Source: Acidisoma sp035492295
GTDB taxonomy: Bacteria; Pseudomonadota; Alphaproteobacteria; Acetobacterales; Acetobacteraceae
Direction of reading: 5' to 3'
NCBI RefSeq assembly: GCF_035492295.1
Contig: NZ_DATJJK010000226.1
Coordinates: 1-38,695 of the forward strand
Length of the DNA: 38,695 bases
Part shown: piece by piece, positions 8,192 to 16,530 of the stretch
Layout of the letters: each line of letters opens with the position of its first letter
How positions within the stretch are numbered: the stretch's first letter is position 1
Position numbers and translations under genes: made by a program
The notes under the pieces: generated by a model
Told to the model about the DNA's origin: nothing
What the model saw: only the letters and a program-made list of their open reading frames with translations
Database searches by the model: none

Positions 8192-9073
8192 ATGACCGAA
8201 GCGGCCATCGCTACTCCCTTCAGCCGGGCGACGCGCAAGCGCTCGGCGACCGGCCGCCGCACGCGCAGCATGCTTGGCTGGGTTTTCTGCACTATCTGCT
8301 TCCTTCTGGTCGCTGTCCCCCTGGCCGACATCATCCTGCTGGTCTTCGTGCGCGGCATCTCCGCCCTGTCGCCAAGCCTCTTTACCCAGGTCACGCAAGG
8401 CGTCGGCGGCGGCCTGCTCAATGCCATCACCGGCACGCTCGTGCTCTCCGTCGGTGCGCTCATCTTCGGCGTGCCGATCGGCGTCGGCGCCGGCATCTAT
8501 CTGGCGGAATTCGGCAATGGCCGCTTCGGGTCGACCGTCCGCTTCACGGCGGACGTGCTGACCGGCGTGCCCTCGATCGTGCTCGGCTACTTCTCTTACG
8601 TGACCATGGTGATCTGGCTCGGCTGGCAATTCTCCGTGCTGGCCGCCTCCATCACCCTCGCCATCATGGTGTTGCCGTACATGGCAAAGATGACCGAACT
8701 CGTGCTGCGCCAGATCCCGGTGCCGATGCGCGAAGCGGCCTATGCCCTCGGTGCGAATGATCGCAAGGTCGTGCTCAAGGTGCTGATGCCGGTGGCCATT
8801 CCCGGCGTGATGACGGCCGTGCTTCTGTCCCTCGCCATCTCCGTGGGCGAGACAGCACCGCTCATCTACACCGCCGGCTGGTCGAATTACGTCTGGAACG
8901 GCAAGCTGACGCACGAGCCGATCGGCTACCTGACCTATGTGATCTGGAGCTTCATCAATCAGCCCTTCGAGTCTGCCCATGCGCTGGCCTTTGCGGCGGC
9001 GCTGCTGGTCATGCTCACCGTGCTGGCCATCAATCTCGCGGCCCGGGCCGTCCTTCGCGTCCGCGCCGGCTGA
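8192..9073 (+). CDS. pstA: phosphate ABC transporter permease PstA
   Basis: This encodes a 293-residue inner-membrane partner of PstC. Six hydrophobic segments are visible. The coupling loop EAAYALGANDRKVVLKVLMP and the motif SLAISVGETAPLIYTAG are typical of PstA. It lies 69 nt after pstC in the same direction. Unusually, it is not followed by pstB (ATPase) or phoU: the next gene is convergent. The ATPase that drives this permease must be encoded elsewhere. Confidence 0.93.
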   Translation: MTEAAIATPFSRATRKRSATGRRTRSMLGWVFCTICFLLVAVPLADIILLVFVRGISALSPSLFTQVTQGVGGGLLNAITGTLVLSVGALIFGVPIGVGAGIYLAEFGNGRFGSTVRFTADVLTGVPSIVLGYFSYVTMVIWLGWQFSVLAASITLAIMVLPYMAKMTELVLRQIPVPMREAAYALGANDRKVVLKVLMPVAIPGVMTAVLLSLAISVGETAPLIYTAGWSNYVWNGKLTHEPIGYLTYVIWSFINQPFESAHALAFAAALLVMLTVLAINLAARAVLRVRAG

Positions 9074-9079
9074 ACGACA

Positions 9080-9112
9080 AAGGGCGGCCAATCACAGGCT
9101 AAGGCTGCCCTT
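9080..9112. terminator. stem-loop between pstA and convergent aminotransferase
   Basis: AAGGGCGGCC pairs with GGCTGCCCTT (10 bp, one G-U) around a 13-nt loop in the 44-bp space between two convergent genes. A-rich and T-rich ends flank the stem on both strands, though the runs are short. It probably ends both units. Confidence 0.55.
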
Positions 9113-9117
9113 CGCGG

Positions 9118-10275
9118 CTACCAGCGCAGCAGCCGTTCGGCTGCCTCCGCAATCTCGGCCTCGCCCCCGCAGTAGCTGAAGCGCACGAAGTCCTGGCCAT
9201 GCCGGGCATCGAAGTCGATGCCGGGCGTCGACGCGATGCTGATCTCGGCCAGCATGCGAGCACAGAAGTCGGGGCTCGGCTCGCCGCGCTCGCTGATATC
9301 GGCATAAAGGTAGAAGGCGCCCTCGGCGGCGCTCAGCCGGGTAAACCCCGCGCGGGGGAGCGCCTCCAGCAGGAGATCGCGGGAGCGCTTGTAGCCGGCG
9401 CGCCGGGCTTCCAACTCGGCCGTGCAGTCGAAGGCGGCCGCCGCCGTCAGCTGACCAATATGCGGCGCGCTGATGGCCAGGTTCTGCGCCAGCCGCTCGG
9501 CCGGCCGGCAGAGGTCCTCCGGCAGCACCATCCAGCCCACCCGCCAGCCGGTCATCGAGAAGTATTTTGAGAAGCTGTTGATCACGATGGCCGAGGGGCT
9601 AAAGGCCGCCGCGGTCGCAATCGGGCTCTCGTAATGCAGCCCGTGATAGATTTCGTCGCTCACCAGCCGCACGCCATTATCGTGGCACCAGCGCGCAAGT
9701 GCGGCCAGTTCCTCCCGGTGCAGCATGGTCCCGGCCGGATTGCAGGGACTCGCCACAATCAGACCCTGCGGCCGCGGATCGAGTGCTTCGAGCATCGCGA
9801 CGGTCGGCTGGAATCGCGTCTCGGCTCCGGTTTCGAGGATCACCGGCTGCATGCCCAGCGCGGTCAGGATATTCACATAGGGCGGATAATAGGGTGCCGC
9901 GAGGGCGACGCGGTCACCCGGATCGAAGGCCGAAAGGAAGGCGAGGGGAAAGGCGCCGGAGGCACCGGTCGTCACAGCGATTCGTGCCGTGTCCACCGTC
10001 GCGCCGTACCAATCCGCATAATGGCGGACGATACGGTGGCGCAGGTTTGGCAGGCCGAAGGCCTCGGTATAGCCCAGGGCGTGCCCCGCACGCAGCGCGG
10101 CCGCGGCGGCCTCGACCGCACCTTGCGGTGCGCCGAGCGCCGGCTGTCCTACCTCCATCCGGATGACCCGTGGATCGCGCGGGCCCAGGCGCGCGGCATG
10201 GGCATTTGCCGCCGCGATCACGTCCATCACCCGGAAGGGCGGAATGTCCCCGCCTCGCCCCGTCTTCAGGACCAT
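9118..10275 (-). CDS. class I/II PLP-dependent aminotransferase
   Basis: This encodes a 385-residue cytoplasmic enzyme of fold type I, aspartate-aminotransferase-like group. Visible features are RVIRMEVGQPALGAP, YTEAFGLPNLRHRI, the cofactor loop TTGASGAF, ASPCNPAGTM (substrate-carboxylate region), VSDEIYHGLHY (Asp/Tyr contacts), and NSFSKYFSMTGWRVGWMV with the Schiff-base Lys. An FSYCGGEAEIAEA-type end carries the C-terminal Arg region. The start at 10275 has GGGAGG 4 nt upstream. It lies 12 nt after the stop of the GGT-like lipoprotein gene, so the two are likely cotranscribed. The amino-acid donor cannot be told from sequence. Confidence 0.9.
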   Translation of the reverse strand: MVLKTGRGGDIPPFRVMDVIAAANAHAARLGPRDPRVIRMEVGQPALGAPQGAVEAAAAALRAGHALGYTEAFGLPNLRHRIVRHYADWYGATVDTARIAVTTGASGAFPLAFLSAFDPGDRVALAAPYYPPYVNILTALGMQPVILETGAETRFQPTVAMLEALDPRPQGLIVASPCNPAGTMLHREELAALARWCHDNGVRLVSDEIYHGLHYESPIATAAAFSPSAIVINSFSKYFSMTGWRVGWMVLPEDLCRPAERLAQNLAISAPHIGQLTAAAAFDCTAELEARRAGYKRSRDLLLEALPRAGFTRLSAAEGAFYLYADISERGEPSPDFCARMLAEISIASTPGIDFDARHGQDFVRFSYCGGEAEIAEAAERLLRW

Positions 10276-10287
10276 GCGGCCTCCCTG

Positions 10288-11784
10288 CTACTGCTTCTGG
10301 CCGATATGGCCGGTGGCCAGGCCGTCGCCCCGCGGATCGGTGACCCAGACGCAGCTCTTGAAGTCGCCCGGCACCCGGGCGGGGCAATTCACCGCGTTGA
10401 TCCGCCCCGGGTCGGGCACGGTCGCGCCGAAATTCTCCCCGTGCCGGCGCAGCGCATCCTCGGCTGCCACGGCAACCGCAAGCGGCGCCCCCTCCTGGCC
10501 CGATCCGCCGATCGCGGCGCGGAAGGAGTTGGTCGGCTTGTTCCAGATCAGTGCGGCGGAGAGCAGCGGCGCCTGACCATGATCGGGGGAGGCTGCGAGC
10601 AGTACGCCGGTTCCCGGCGCGATGCGACCGGTGCCGAAGAGATTGTTCATCGTCAGGCTGCAGGCGACCGCGGCGCCAGATCCGTCGAGCGTGATGAAGG
10701 AGGTGGAGGCGGCGAGCGGCGGCAGATGTCCCGCCGACAGGTTCGCATCGCTCAGCAGTGCCGAAGGATCGGCCGCGTCCACCCCGGCGCGATAGGCGGT
10801 GGCGACCGCCTGGGCGGCGGCATTGGCGGCCGCGATATCGGCCGGGTTGCGGCGCAGCTGCTGGAAGGCGGCGGCGGCGGCCAGGCCGCCATCGGCCGGC
10901 GGCGGCAGGAACATCAGGATATTGCCGTTGTCGCGCACGGCAAGCGGCGGCTCCTCCTGCGGAATGGCATGGTCGAGATCGGCCATGCTGATCGGGCTGC
11001 CTGCCTCGGCAGAGGCCTGAACCAGCTGCTGGGCCAGGTCACCCTCGTAGAGATCAGTCACTCCCTGGGTGCGCATGCGGTCCAGCGTCTGGGCAAGATC
11101 AGGTTGCGTCATGGTCTGGCCCGCGATGAGCGGACCGCCGTCGGCATTGCCGAAAACCGCGCGCGCCGCTGGGTCTGCGAGCAGCGGGCCGGCAACGACG
11201 GAGAGATCCTTGGCAAAGGCCTTGGAGACCGGCACCCCGAGGGCAGCCAGGCGCTGAGCCGGGCCGATGAGCTGCTGGATCGGGGTATAGCCATAGACCG
11301 CCTGCATCAGCATCAGGCCGCGCGCCGTCATGGGCACGGCAGCCGGGCGGCTTCCACCGCCCGAGGCGGGTTTGGGCAGGAAGACGAAGGCCTGCGGTGT
11401 CGCCTCGCCATCGGTTTTCACGAAGGGCGAATAGGCGACGCAGGCGCCGCCACCGCCGAGCGAGGCGCGAGACGGCAGCGTCACGGAGAGGGCAAGGCCC
11501 ACAGCGGCGGCGGCATCGGCAGCCGTGCCGCCGGCGGCCAGGATCTCCCGGCCCACCTGGGCGGCTTGCGGCTCGTCGGCAATGACCACGCCGGACCAGT
11601 TGGGCTTGGGCACGCCCGGCGTCGGCATATCCGCCGGATTCGGGCTGGACCCAGGGAGAGGATTCTTCAGGAAGCCGCAGCCGCTGAGGACGAGGGCGGC
11701 TGACGCCAGAAGGGCTGTCGACCGTAGCAGCGCCGTCGTCTGGGAGAGCCGGGTGAGCGAGACCGAGGAAAATGCCATCATCAT
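10288..11784 (-). CDS. gamma-glutamyltransferase-like lipoprotein with divergent active site
   Basis: This encodes a 498-residue protein. The N-terminal hydrophobic segment ends in lipobox LSGC (Cys near 36), so it is predicted to be a lipoprotein. The body follows the Ntn-hydrolase GGT fold: AAQVGREILAAGGTAADAAAAVGLALSV, SLGGGGACVAYS, and a C-terminal half with FITLDGSGAAVACSLTMNNLFGTG. Aligned to canonical GGT (TTHF...LFGTG), the nucleophilic Thr at the self-cleavage site is Ser (about 360, STSF). The His is also Ser, and the RETAP-type substrate Arg region reads LPKPAS. The enzyme may be altered in specificity or inactive. The start is uncertain: three consecutive ATGs at 11784-11776, and an upstream in-frame extension to 11964 lacks a ribosome-binding site. 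It is the first gene of an operon with the aminotransferase. Confidence 0.85.
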   Translation of the reverse strand: MMMAFSSVSLTRLSQTTALLRSTALLASAALVLSGCGFLKNPLPGSSPNPADMPTPGVPKPNWSGVVIADEPQAAQVGREILAAGGTAADAAAAVGLALSVTLPSRASLGGGGACVAYSPFVKTDGEATPQAFVFLPKPASGGGSRPAAVPMTARGLMLMQAVYGYTPIQQLIGPAQRLAALGVPVSKAFAKDLSVVAGPLLADPAARAVFGNADGGPLIAGQTMTQPDLAQTLDRMRTQGVTDLYEGDLAQQLVQASAEAGSPISMADLDHAIPQEEPPLAVRDNGNILMFLPPPADGGLAAAAAFQQLRRNPADIAAANAAAQAVATAYRAGVDAADPSALLSDANLSAGHLPPLAASTSFITLDGSGAAVACSLTMNNLFGTGRIAPGTGVLLAASPDHGQAPLLSAALIWNKPTNSFRAAIGGSGQEGAPLAVAVAAEDALRRHGENFGATVPDPGRINAVNCPARVPGDFKSCVWVTDPRGDGLATGHIGQKQ

Positions 11785-11941
11785 GTTTGCGCGGAGGCGC
11801 ACCACTCCAGATTGGGTCACGTGCCGATTTGGTACATGCTCTGGATGGGTGCCATAAACGGCTTCAAATGCATCGGCAACCGCGTGCGCGATCTTCGGGC
11901 GCGCATATCTTCGACGAAGCCCTGTCGTGAAAGTGCTTTCC

Positions 11942-12712
11942 ATGCTGTTCCGCCCCATCTCCACGGCGCTGATCGCCGCCGCCGCGCTCTGCGCTTCCGC
12001 AGCCTCAGGCTTCGCTCAGCAGAGCATGCCGGCCCAAGGCCACGCCCTCACCCCGGCGCAGCGGGCGGAGGTCATCGGCCTCATCAAGCAGGAACTGGTG
12101 CAGGATCCGTCGATCCTGAGGGATGCCATAGCGGCGCTCCAGGCCGACGATCAGGCGAGCCAGGCCTCTGCCCAAAGCAAGGCGATCGCGGGCTCGAACA
12201 AGGCGCTTTTTCACGATGCGGCTGACCCTTCCATGGGCAATCCGAAGGCGTCCGTGTCGCTGGTCGAATTCTACGACACGCGCTGCCCCTATTGCCGCGC
12301 CATGCGCCCGGAATTCGCCGAGCTCATCCGGCGCGACCCGGACGTGCGCGTCATCTTCAAGGATATCCCGATCCTCGGTCCCAATAGCGTGATCGAGGCG
12401 CGGGCCCTGCTCGCGGCGCAGCGCCAGGGGCACTACCTCGCCCTGCAGACCGCGCTGATGAGTGGAAGTGCCGAGACGCCGACCGAGACTTATCTCAGCA
12501 CCCTCGCGACCAAGCTCGGCATGGACCCCGTGCGTTTCATCCGGGACATGAAGGACCCGGACATCGCCTCTCGTCTCGCCGCCAACAATGCCCTGGCACA
12601 GGCGCTCGGCGTCACCGGCACACCCGCAATCGTGGTCGGCGGTCAGCTCGTGCCTGGTGCCGTCAGCCTGGAGGATCTGCAGAAGCTCGTGGCAGGGGCG
12701 AAAGCGAGCTAA
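11942..12712 (+). CDS. DsbA-family periplasmic thiol oxidoreductase
   Basis: This encodes a secreted thioredoxin-fold protein of 256 residues. The signal peptide is about residues 1-25 (PISTALIAAAALCASAASGFA, cleavage before QQ). A helical N-terminal stretch, about residues 37-90, resembles the dimerisation region of DsbG/ScsC- or BdbD-type proteins. The catalytic motif is CPYC (Cys 115 and 118) in FYDTRCPYCRAM, and the cis-Pro loop is VTGTPAIVVGG. It likely forms or isomerises disulfides in periplasmic proteins. ATG 11942 was chosen; a GTG at 11927 would add MKVLS. Its TAA overlaps the stop of the convergent DUF1045 gene. The partner DsbB/DsbD is not in the window. Confidence 0.88.
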   Translation: MLFRPISTALIAAAALCASAASGFAQQSMPAQGHALTPAQRAEVIGLIKQELVQDPSILRDAIAALQADDQASQASAQSKAIAGSNKALFHDAADPSMGNPKASVSLVEFYDTRCPYCRAMRPEFAELIRRDPDVRVIFKDIPILGPNSVIEARALLAAQRQGHYLALQTALMSGSAETPTETYLSTLATKLGMDPVRFIRDMKDPDIASRLAANNALAQALGVTGTPAIVVGGQLVPGAVSLEDLQKLVAGAKAS

Positions 12713-13395
12713 CCACCGAAGGGCAGCCGCTCGGCAAGACGGAACGCCACGCCCGGCGCCTCCTGGGTGAAGAGCGCAAGGCTCCGGCATGTCCGGCGCT
12801 TGCCCGTGGCCGGTGCGAAATAGTCTTCCGCTCGCGGCCGCAGTTTTGCCGCCTCCGCCTCGGTCAGCCGTCGGCTCAGCGTCAGGTGGAAGCGCCAGAG
12901 CTGGAACACGTAAGGGTATCCCCAGTGCGCCAGCATCGCCTCTTCCGCCGCGCTCAGACCGTGACGCCGCCGCTTTTCGAGTTCCGACGCAGAGAGCGGC
13001 GCGCGAAAAGGATCGAGCGTCGCGACCGTCACGTCCGACAGAGCCTGTAGATCGGCGCTCGGCGCCGTCTCGCGGATGGCTAGAAACCCGTGCAGGATTT
13101 GCACCGAAAATGCTGGCATTTCGAATTCCCTCAGGCTGAGGGCGAGGTCCGCTGCGGCGGCGACGAAATCCGCGTAGGATCGGCCGGGAGCGAGCCGCAT
13201 GGGCGGCTTCAGCGTCCCGTGCAGCCCGTAACTGGCCGCTTCTGCCGTCAACTCGGGCTCCAGTCCCCGAGGCTGCGGGAGGTCGTCGCCACTCTCCGGA
13301 TCACGTCCGAGCCAGGTGGTCCCCGCCGTCCACAAGGGATCGGCCGCCTCAGGCGCGTAATAGACCGCGACGCGGTAGGGCGTGGCGCCGCTCAC
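12709..13395 (-). CDS. DUF1045 2H-phosphoesterase-like phosphonate-metabolism protein
   Basis: This encodes a 228-residue cytoplasmic protein of the DUF1045 family that accompanies C-P lyase genes. Two H-x-T motifs of the 2H phosphoesterase fold are visible: YGLHGTLKPP near residue 58 and FHLTLSRRL near residue 169. Its ATG overlaps the phnM stop by 4 nt (ATGA), so the two are translationally coupled. Members often sit beside phnM and phnN and are thought to act on a cyclic ribose-phosphate intermediate; that role is inferred from family context. The 3' end overlaps the convergent DsbA-like gene by 4 nt. Confidence 0.85.
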   Translation of the reverse strand: MSGATPYRVAVYYAPEAADPLWTAGTTWLGRDPESGDDLPQPRGLEPELTAEAASYGLHGTLKPPMRLAPGRSYADFVAAAADLALSLREFEMPAFSVQILHGFLAIRETAPSADLQALSDVTVATLDPFRAPLSASELEKRRRHGLSAAEEAMLAHWGYPYVFQLWRFHLTLSRRLTEAEAAKLRPRAEDYFAPATGKRRTCRSLALFTQEAPGVAFRLAERLPFGG

Positions 13396-14531
13396 GCCAC
13401 CCGCTCCCCGCGGCGCCAGACACCGCGAATGATCGGCGTGCCGTCATGCAGCCGGACGCGCACAAGGTCCGCGGACAGGCCGATCTCAAGCCGCCCGCGG
13501 TCGGTGAGGCCGGCCATGCGCGCCGGCCGGTCGGTCACGAGCGCGACTGCCTGGGCCAGGGATATCCCGGCGACGTCAGTGGCCAGAATCGCGGCTTCGA
13601 GCAGGCTTGCCGGCACGTAGTCGGACGCGAAGGCATCCACAAGCCCGGCCCGCAGCAGGTCGGCGGCGGCGACATTGCCGGAATGGGACCCGCCGCGCAC
13701 CAGATTCGGCGCGCCCGCGATGGTCAGAATGCTGTGCTGCCGCGCCGCCTCGGCCGCTTCCATGGAGACGGGGAATTCCGCGATGCCGATTCCATCCGCC
13801 GCATTCTCGGCTACCTCTTCTGCCGTGCGGTCGTCGTGGCTCGCGAGCGCTATGGCCCTTCCGCGCATCCGCTCCAGCACGAGCGCCCGGTTCCGGTCGC
13901 GCCAGCGCAGGCGGCCTTCCTGGTGCTGCACCAGCTTTGTCTCGATCTCGGCCTCGGTGAGCCCGTCGCGGCGAAGCAGGGCGCGGAACTGCTCAAGGTC
14001 GTTCCACTGCCCAACGCCCGGCGAATGATCCATCAGGCTGACGAGGGCGAGGCGTGGATGCGCGGCATAAGGTAGAAAGAGCGGCTCCATGTCGGCGGCC
14101 GGCAGTTCGCAGCGCAGATGCAAAAGGTGGTCCGATTTCAGGAGGTCGGCCCCGGCGAGATGGTCGAGATCGGCCACGCCCTCGACGAAGGTGCGGGAGC
14201 GTTCCTCCTGAAAGCCGAGGTCGCCGACGCAGAAGGAATCAAAGACCGTCGTGACGCCTGCGGCCGCGCATTGGGCGTCGTGAGCGATCATGGCCGAGCG
14301 GGATGGCCAGCGCGCGGTGGCTCTGGGCTGCACCTGTCGCTCCAGATTATCGGTATGGAGGTCGACGACGCCGGGGATCAGCAGATCGCCGCCGAGGTCG
14401 ATGGCGCCCGCGCTGCCATTTCTTCCGGGGTCGATCGCCGAGATCCGTCCGGCAGAGACGACCAAGCTTCCGGAGAGGCTGTGGTCGGGCAGGATCAGCT
14501 GGCCGCCGGTGAAGATCGTCTCAACGCCCAT
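13392..14531 (-). CDS. phnM: alpha-D-ribose 1-methylphosphonate 5-triphosphate diphosphatase PhnM
   Basis: This encodes a 379-residue amidohydrolase-fold enzyme of the C-P lyase pathway. It removes diphosphate from the ribosyl phosphonate triphosphate. Marks are PGVVDLHTDNLERQ (metal-binding HxD), the middle segment SLMDHSPGVGQW, ALASHDDRT, APNLVRGGSHSGN and ASDYVPASLL. It is coupled to the DUF1045 gene by a 4-nt overlap. The other C-P lyase genes (phnGHIJKL) are not in the window, so this pair is either a detached part of the pathway or serves another phosphonate route. The ribosome-binding site is weak. Confidence 0.92.
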   Translation of the reverse strand: MGVETIFTGGQLILPDHSLSGSLVVSAGRISAIDPGRNGSAGAIDLGGDLLIPGVVDLHTDNLERQVQPRATARWPSRSAMIAHDAQCAAAGVTTVFDSFCVGDLGFQEERSRTFVEGVADLDHLAGADLLKSDHLLHLRCELPAADMEPLFLPYAAHPRLALVSLMDHSPGVGQWNDLEQFRALLRRDGLTEAEIETKLVQHQEGRLRWRDRNRALVLERMRGRAIALASHDDRTAEEVAENAADGIGIAEFPVSMEAAEAARQHSILTIAGAPNLVRGGSHSGNVAAADLLRAGLVDAFASDYVPASLLEAAILATDVAGISLAQAVALVTDRPARMAGLTDRGRLEIGLSADLVRVRLHDGTPIIRGVWRRGERVA

Positions 14532-14800
14532 GGGCAGATCCGGCGAGGGGGCAGGGGACGGGGCTGGGAATCATCGGCTGGCTTCGGTCTCTTTGTGCAA
14601 CCGCGAAGCTAGCCCGTCTCAGCGGTCAGGGTAACCCCCGGGGCAGCTGGAGAACCTGCTCGTGACAGGCTTTTCATGATGTGACTTCGAAACGAATCCC
14701 TTGCGCATCGGTCCAGGTTGTGTTAGTAAAAATAACATAGGAAAGACGCTTTCTGTTCCTTTTTCCGACCCCCTCCCAACCAATCGCAGGTGCTCTCGTG

Positions 14801-15640
14801 ATGCTGACGAAAAGCATGCTCGCGGCCCTTTGGCCGCATGGAGATAGCGAAGCCCCGGGACTGTGTGACGGAATTGTTCGATCATCGGACAAGATATTCG
14901 CCGAGAGCGGGTTGGCTTCCGCGGTTGGGGTCGCTCACGCCATGGCCCAATTCAGCCATGAATGCGGAGCGGGCACGGCGCTTGTCGAGAACCTTAACTA
15001 TGCCGCGCCGGGATTGATGGCGACCTGGCCGGGCCGGTTCGATGCCTCGAAAGCAGCCGCCTTTGCGCATCGGCCGGAGCAGATCGCGAACGAGGTCTAT
15101 AACGGCCGTCTCGGCAATCGGCCGGGCAGTTACGACGGATGGACCTATCGCGGTCGCGGCGGCGCGCAGGTCACGGGGCGCGCGAATTACGCGAGACTGT
15201 CGGAGGCGGTCGGGCTCGATCTGCTCGCCGAGCCGGATCTCGCTAATCACCCCGATCATTTCCTGGCCTGTGCGGTCGGCCAGTTCCTGCTCTGCGGCTG
15301 CCTGCCTTTCGCCGTTCATGACGATGTGAGCGGCGTCACCCTGCATCTGAACGGCGGCTATATCGGTCTCGCTCAGCGCCAGGCCTGGCTCGGCCGCTGG
15401 AAGGCGGCCTTGACCGGTCAGGGGTCCGACCTGCCAAGCGCTGTCTGGCTGCAGGAAAGTCTCAACCGACTGGGCGCGCAGCCGCCCTTGGCGGTGGACG
15501 GGTCTTTCGGCCCGATAACATGCTCCGCCCTCAGGGCTTTCCAAGCGGAGCATGGTCTCACGGTCGATGGTCGGCTAGACGCGGCAACGGTTGCCGCCCT
15601 CGCGGCCGCGGGGCAAACCCCGCCGGCTGCCGGTGCCTGA
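14801..15640 (+). CDS. GH19 chitinase/lysozyme-like protein with C-terminal peptidoglycan-binding domain
   Basis: This encodes 279 residues with no signal peptide. The N-terminal 190 residues match GH19 endolysin-like enzymes: AMAQFSHECGAGTALVENLNY carries the catalytic Glu (near 53), followed by WPGRF, IANEVYNGRLGN, YRGRGGAQVTGRANY and the helix CLPFAVHDDVSGVTLHLNGGY. Residues about 207-270 form a PG_binding_1 repeat: LQESLNRLGAQPPLAVDGSFGPIT, ALRAFQAEHGLTVDGRLDAATVAAL. It should cleave peptidoglycan or chitin-type glycans. ATG 14801 was chosen; GTG 14798 is adjacent, with AGG upstream. No holin, spanin or phage structural gene is nearby, so a domesticated lysin or cell-wall hydrolase is likely. 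Confidence 0.9.
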   Translation: MLTKSMLAALWPHGDSEAPGLCDGIVRSSDKIFAESGLASAVGVAHAMAQFSHECGAGTALVENLNYAAPGLMATWPGRFDASKAAAFAHRPEQIANEVYNGRLGNRPGSYDGWTYRGRGGAQVTGRANYARLSEAVGLDLLAEPDLANHPDHFLACAVGQFLLCGCLPFAVHDDVSGVTLHLNGGYIGLAQRQAWLGRWKAALTGQGSDLPSAVWLQESLNRLGAQPPLAVDGSFGPITCSALRAFQAEHGLTVDGRLDAATVAALAAAGQTPPAAGA

Positions 15641-15655
15641 GTCCGCGCCGATCAG

Positions 15656-16342
15656 TCAGAGCTGATCCATCGCGTGCACCAGCGGCCAGGCCGCCCGGTT
15701 ATGCCCTTCATGCGCGATCACGATCTCTCGTGGCGTCAGCGGGCGACCGTAATAGGCCCTGTTGGCATCGGCCTGCGGCTGCACCAGCGTGCCGTCGAGG
15801 CTGATCCCGGCATAGGCGCCGGATGATGACGCCCAGACGATGATGTCGGCCCCGACATTGCTGGTGGTGGCCCCCGCGACGGTCGAACCCAGGGTCGCCA
15901 CAGCAAGCCCCGCATTGGCGCCGAACTGGAACTTGTTGGCCATGAGCGCGGCGAGCGCCTTCTGACTCATGACGAACATGATCATCTCGGATTGCTGCGC
16001 GCCGATCTGCAAGCCGAAGCTTGCCGAGGCGATGGTATAGAAGGCCGGCTGGCTCCATCCGCGCGGTCCCCGTGTCATCATGACGGCGCGGCCGCCCTCG
16101 CCACCCACGAAGAAGCCTGCCTTGAAGATGCGCGGCGCGATCAGCACCGCCTGGGCGCGGCCGAAAAGCTGCTTCGCGTTGCCAAATTCCTTGTCGCCCT
16201 GAAGATCCTGCAGCGTGCCGAGCGCATGGTTGACGGTGTCCTGCGGGCCGCTTGCCGCTTGGGCGGGCAGGCTTCCGGCGGCTGTCGCGGCAACAACGCC
16301 AAACGCGGCTGCCATGGGGAACAGAGCTCTTCGAGTGACCAT
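15656..16342 (-). CDS. SYLF (YSC84/DUF500) domain lipid-binding protein, exported
   Basis: This encodes 228 residues. The start at 16342 has an AGGAGGAG ribosome-binding site 8 nt upstream; the longer frame to 16423 is unneeded. The N-terminus TRRALFPMAAAFGVVAATAAG, with AQAAS cleavage, is a signal peptide with a twin-Arg that could be Tat-type. The SYLF core follows: VLIAPRIFKAGFFVGGEGGRAVMM, YTIASASFGLQIGAQQSEMIMFVMS, FGANAGLAVATLGSTV, and IIVWASSSGAYAGISLDGT. The domain binds phospholipids in other organisms; its bacterial role is poorly known. It is convergent with the lysin gene across 15 nt. Confidence 0.88.
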   Translation of the reverse strand: MVTRRALFPMAAAFGVVAATAAGSLPAQAASGPQDTVNHALGTLQDLQGDKEFGNAKQLFGRAQAVLIAPRIFKAGFFVGGEGGRAVMMTRGPRGWSQPAFYTIASASFGLQIGAQQSEMIMFVMSQKALAALMANKFQFGANAGLAVATLGSTVAGATTSNVGADIIVWASSSGAYAGISLDGTLVQPQADANRAYYGRPLTPREIVIAHEGHNRAAWPLVHAMDQL

Positions 16343-16530
16343 GACTGATACTCCTCCTGTCATGCGGGCTTTGCTCTCACATATGAGCGAAGGCCATCTC
16401 TGCAACCGAGAATCCCCTGCCACTCTTCCGAAGAAACGGGGCAGCTCTGATGGCCGGTATCTTGTCGCAGCGCAAAAAAATCCTTCATTCCAGATTCTTC
16501 ACTGGGGGTGTCTGACGACGGAGTGGCGGG

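Noticed and set aside
9634..11703. 689-residue open frame on the plus strand
   Set aside because: It lies antisense to the aminotransferase and GGT-like genes, which both show clear family motifs. The plus-strand product is Gly/Arg/His-rich with no pattern.
12709..12712. Overlapping stop codons of two convergent genes
   Set aside because: A 4-nt tail-to-tail overlap (DsbA-like and DUF1045) is common in compact genomes and is not a signal on its own.
14655..14695. Possible Pho box upstream of phnM
   Set aside because: Two GTCAC half-sites occur on the minus strand, but they are 19 nt apart and not at an 11- or 22-nt helical step. Upstream distance is also large.
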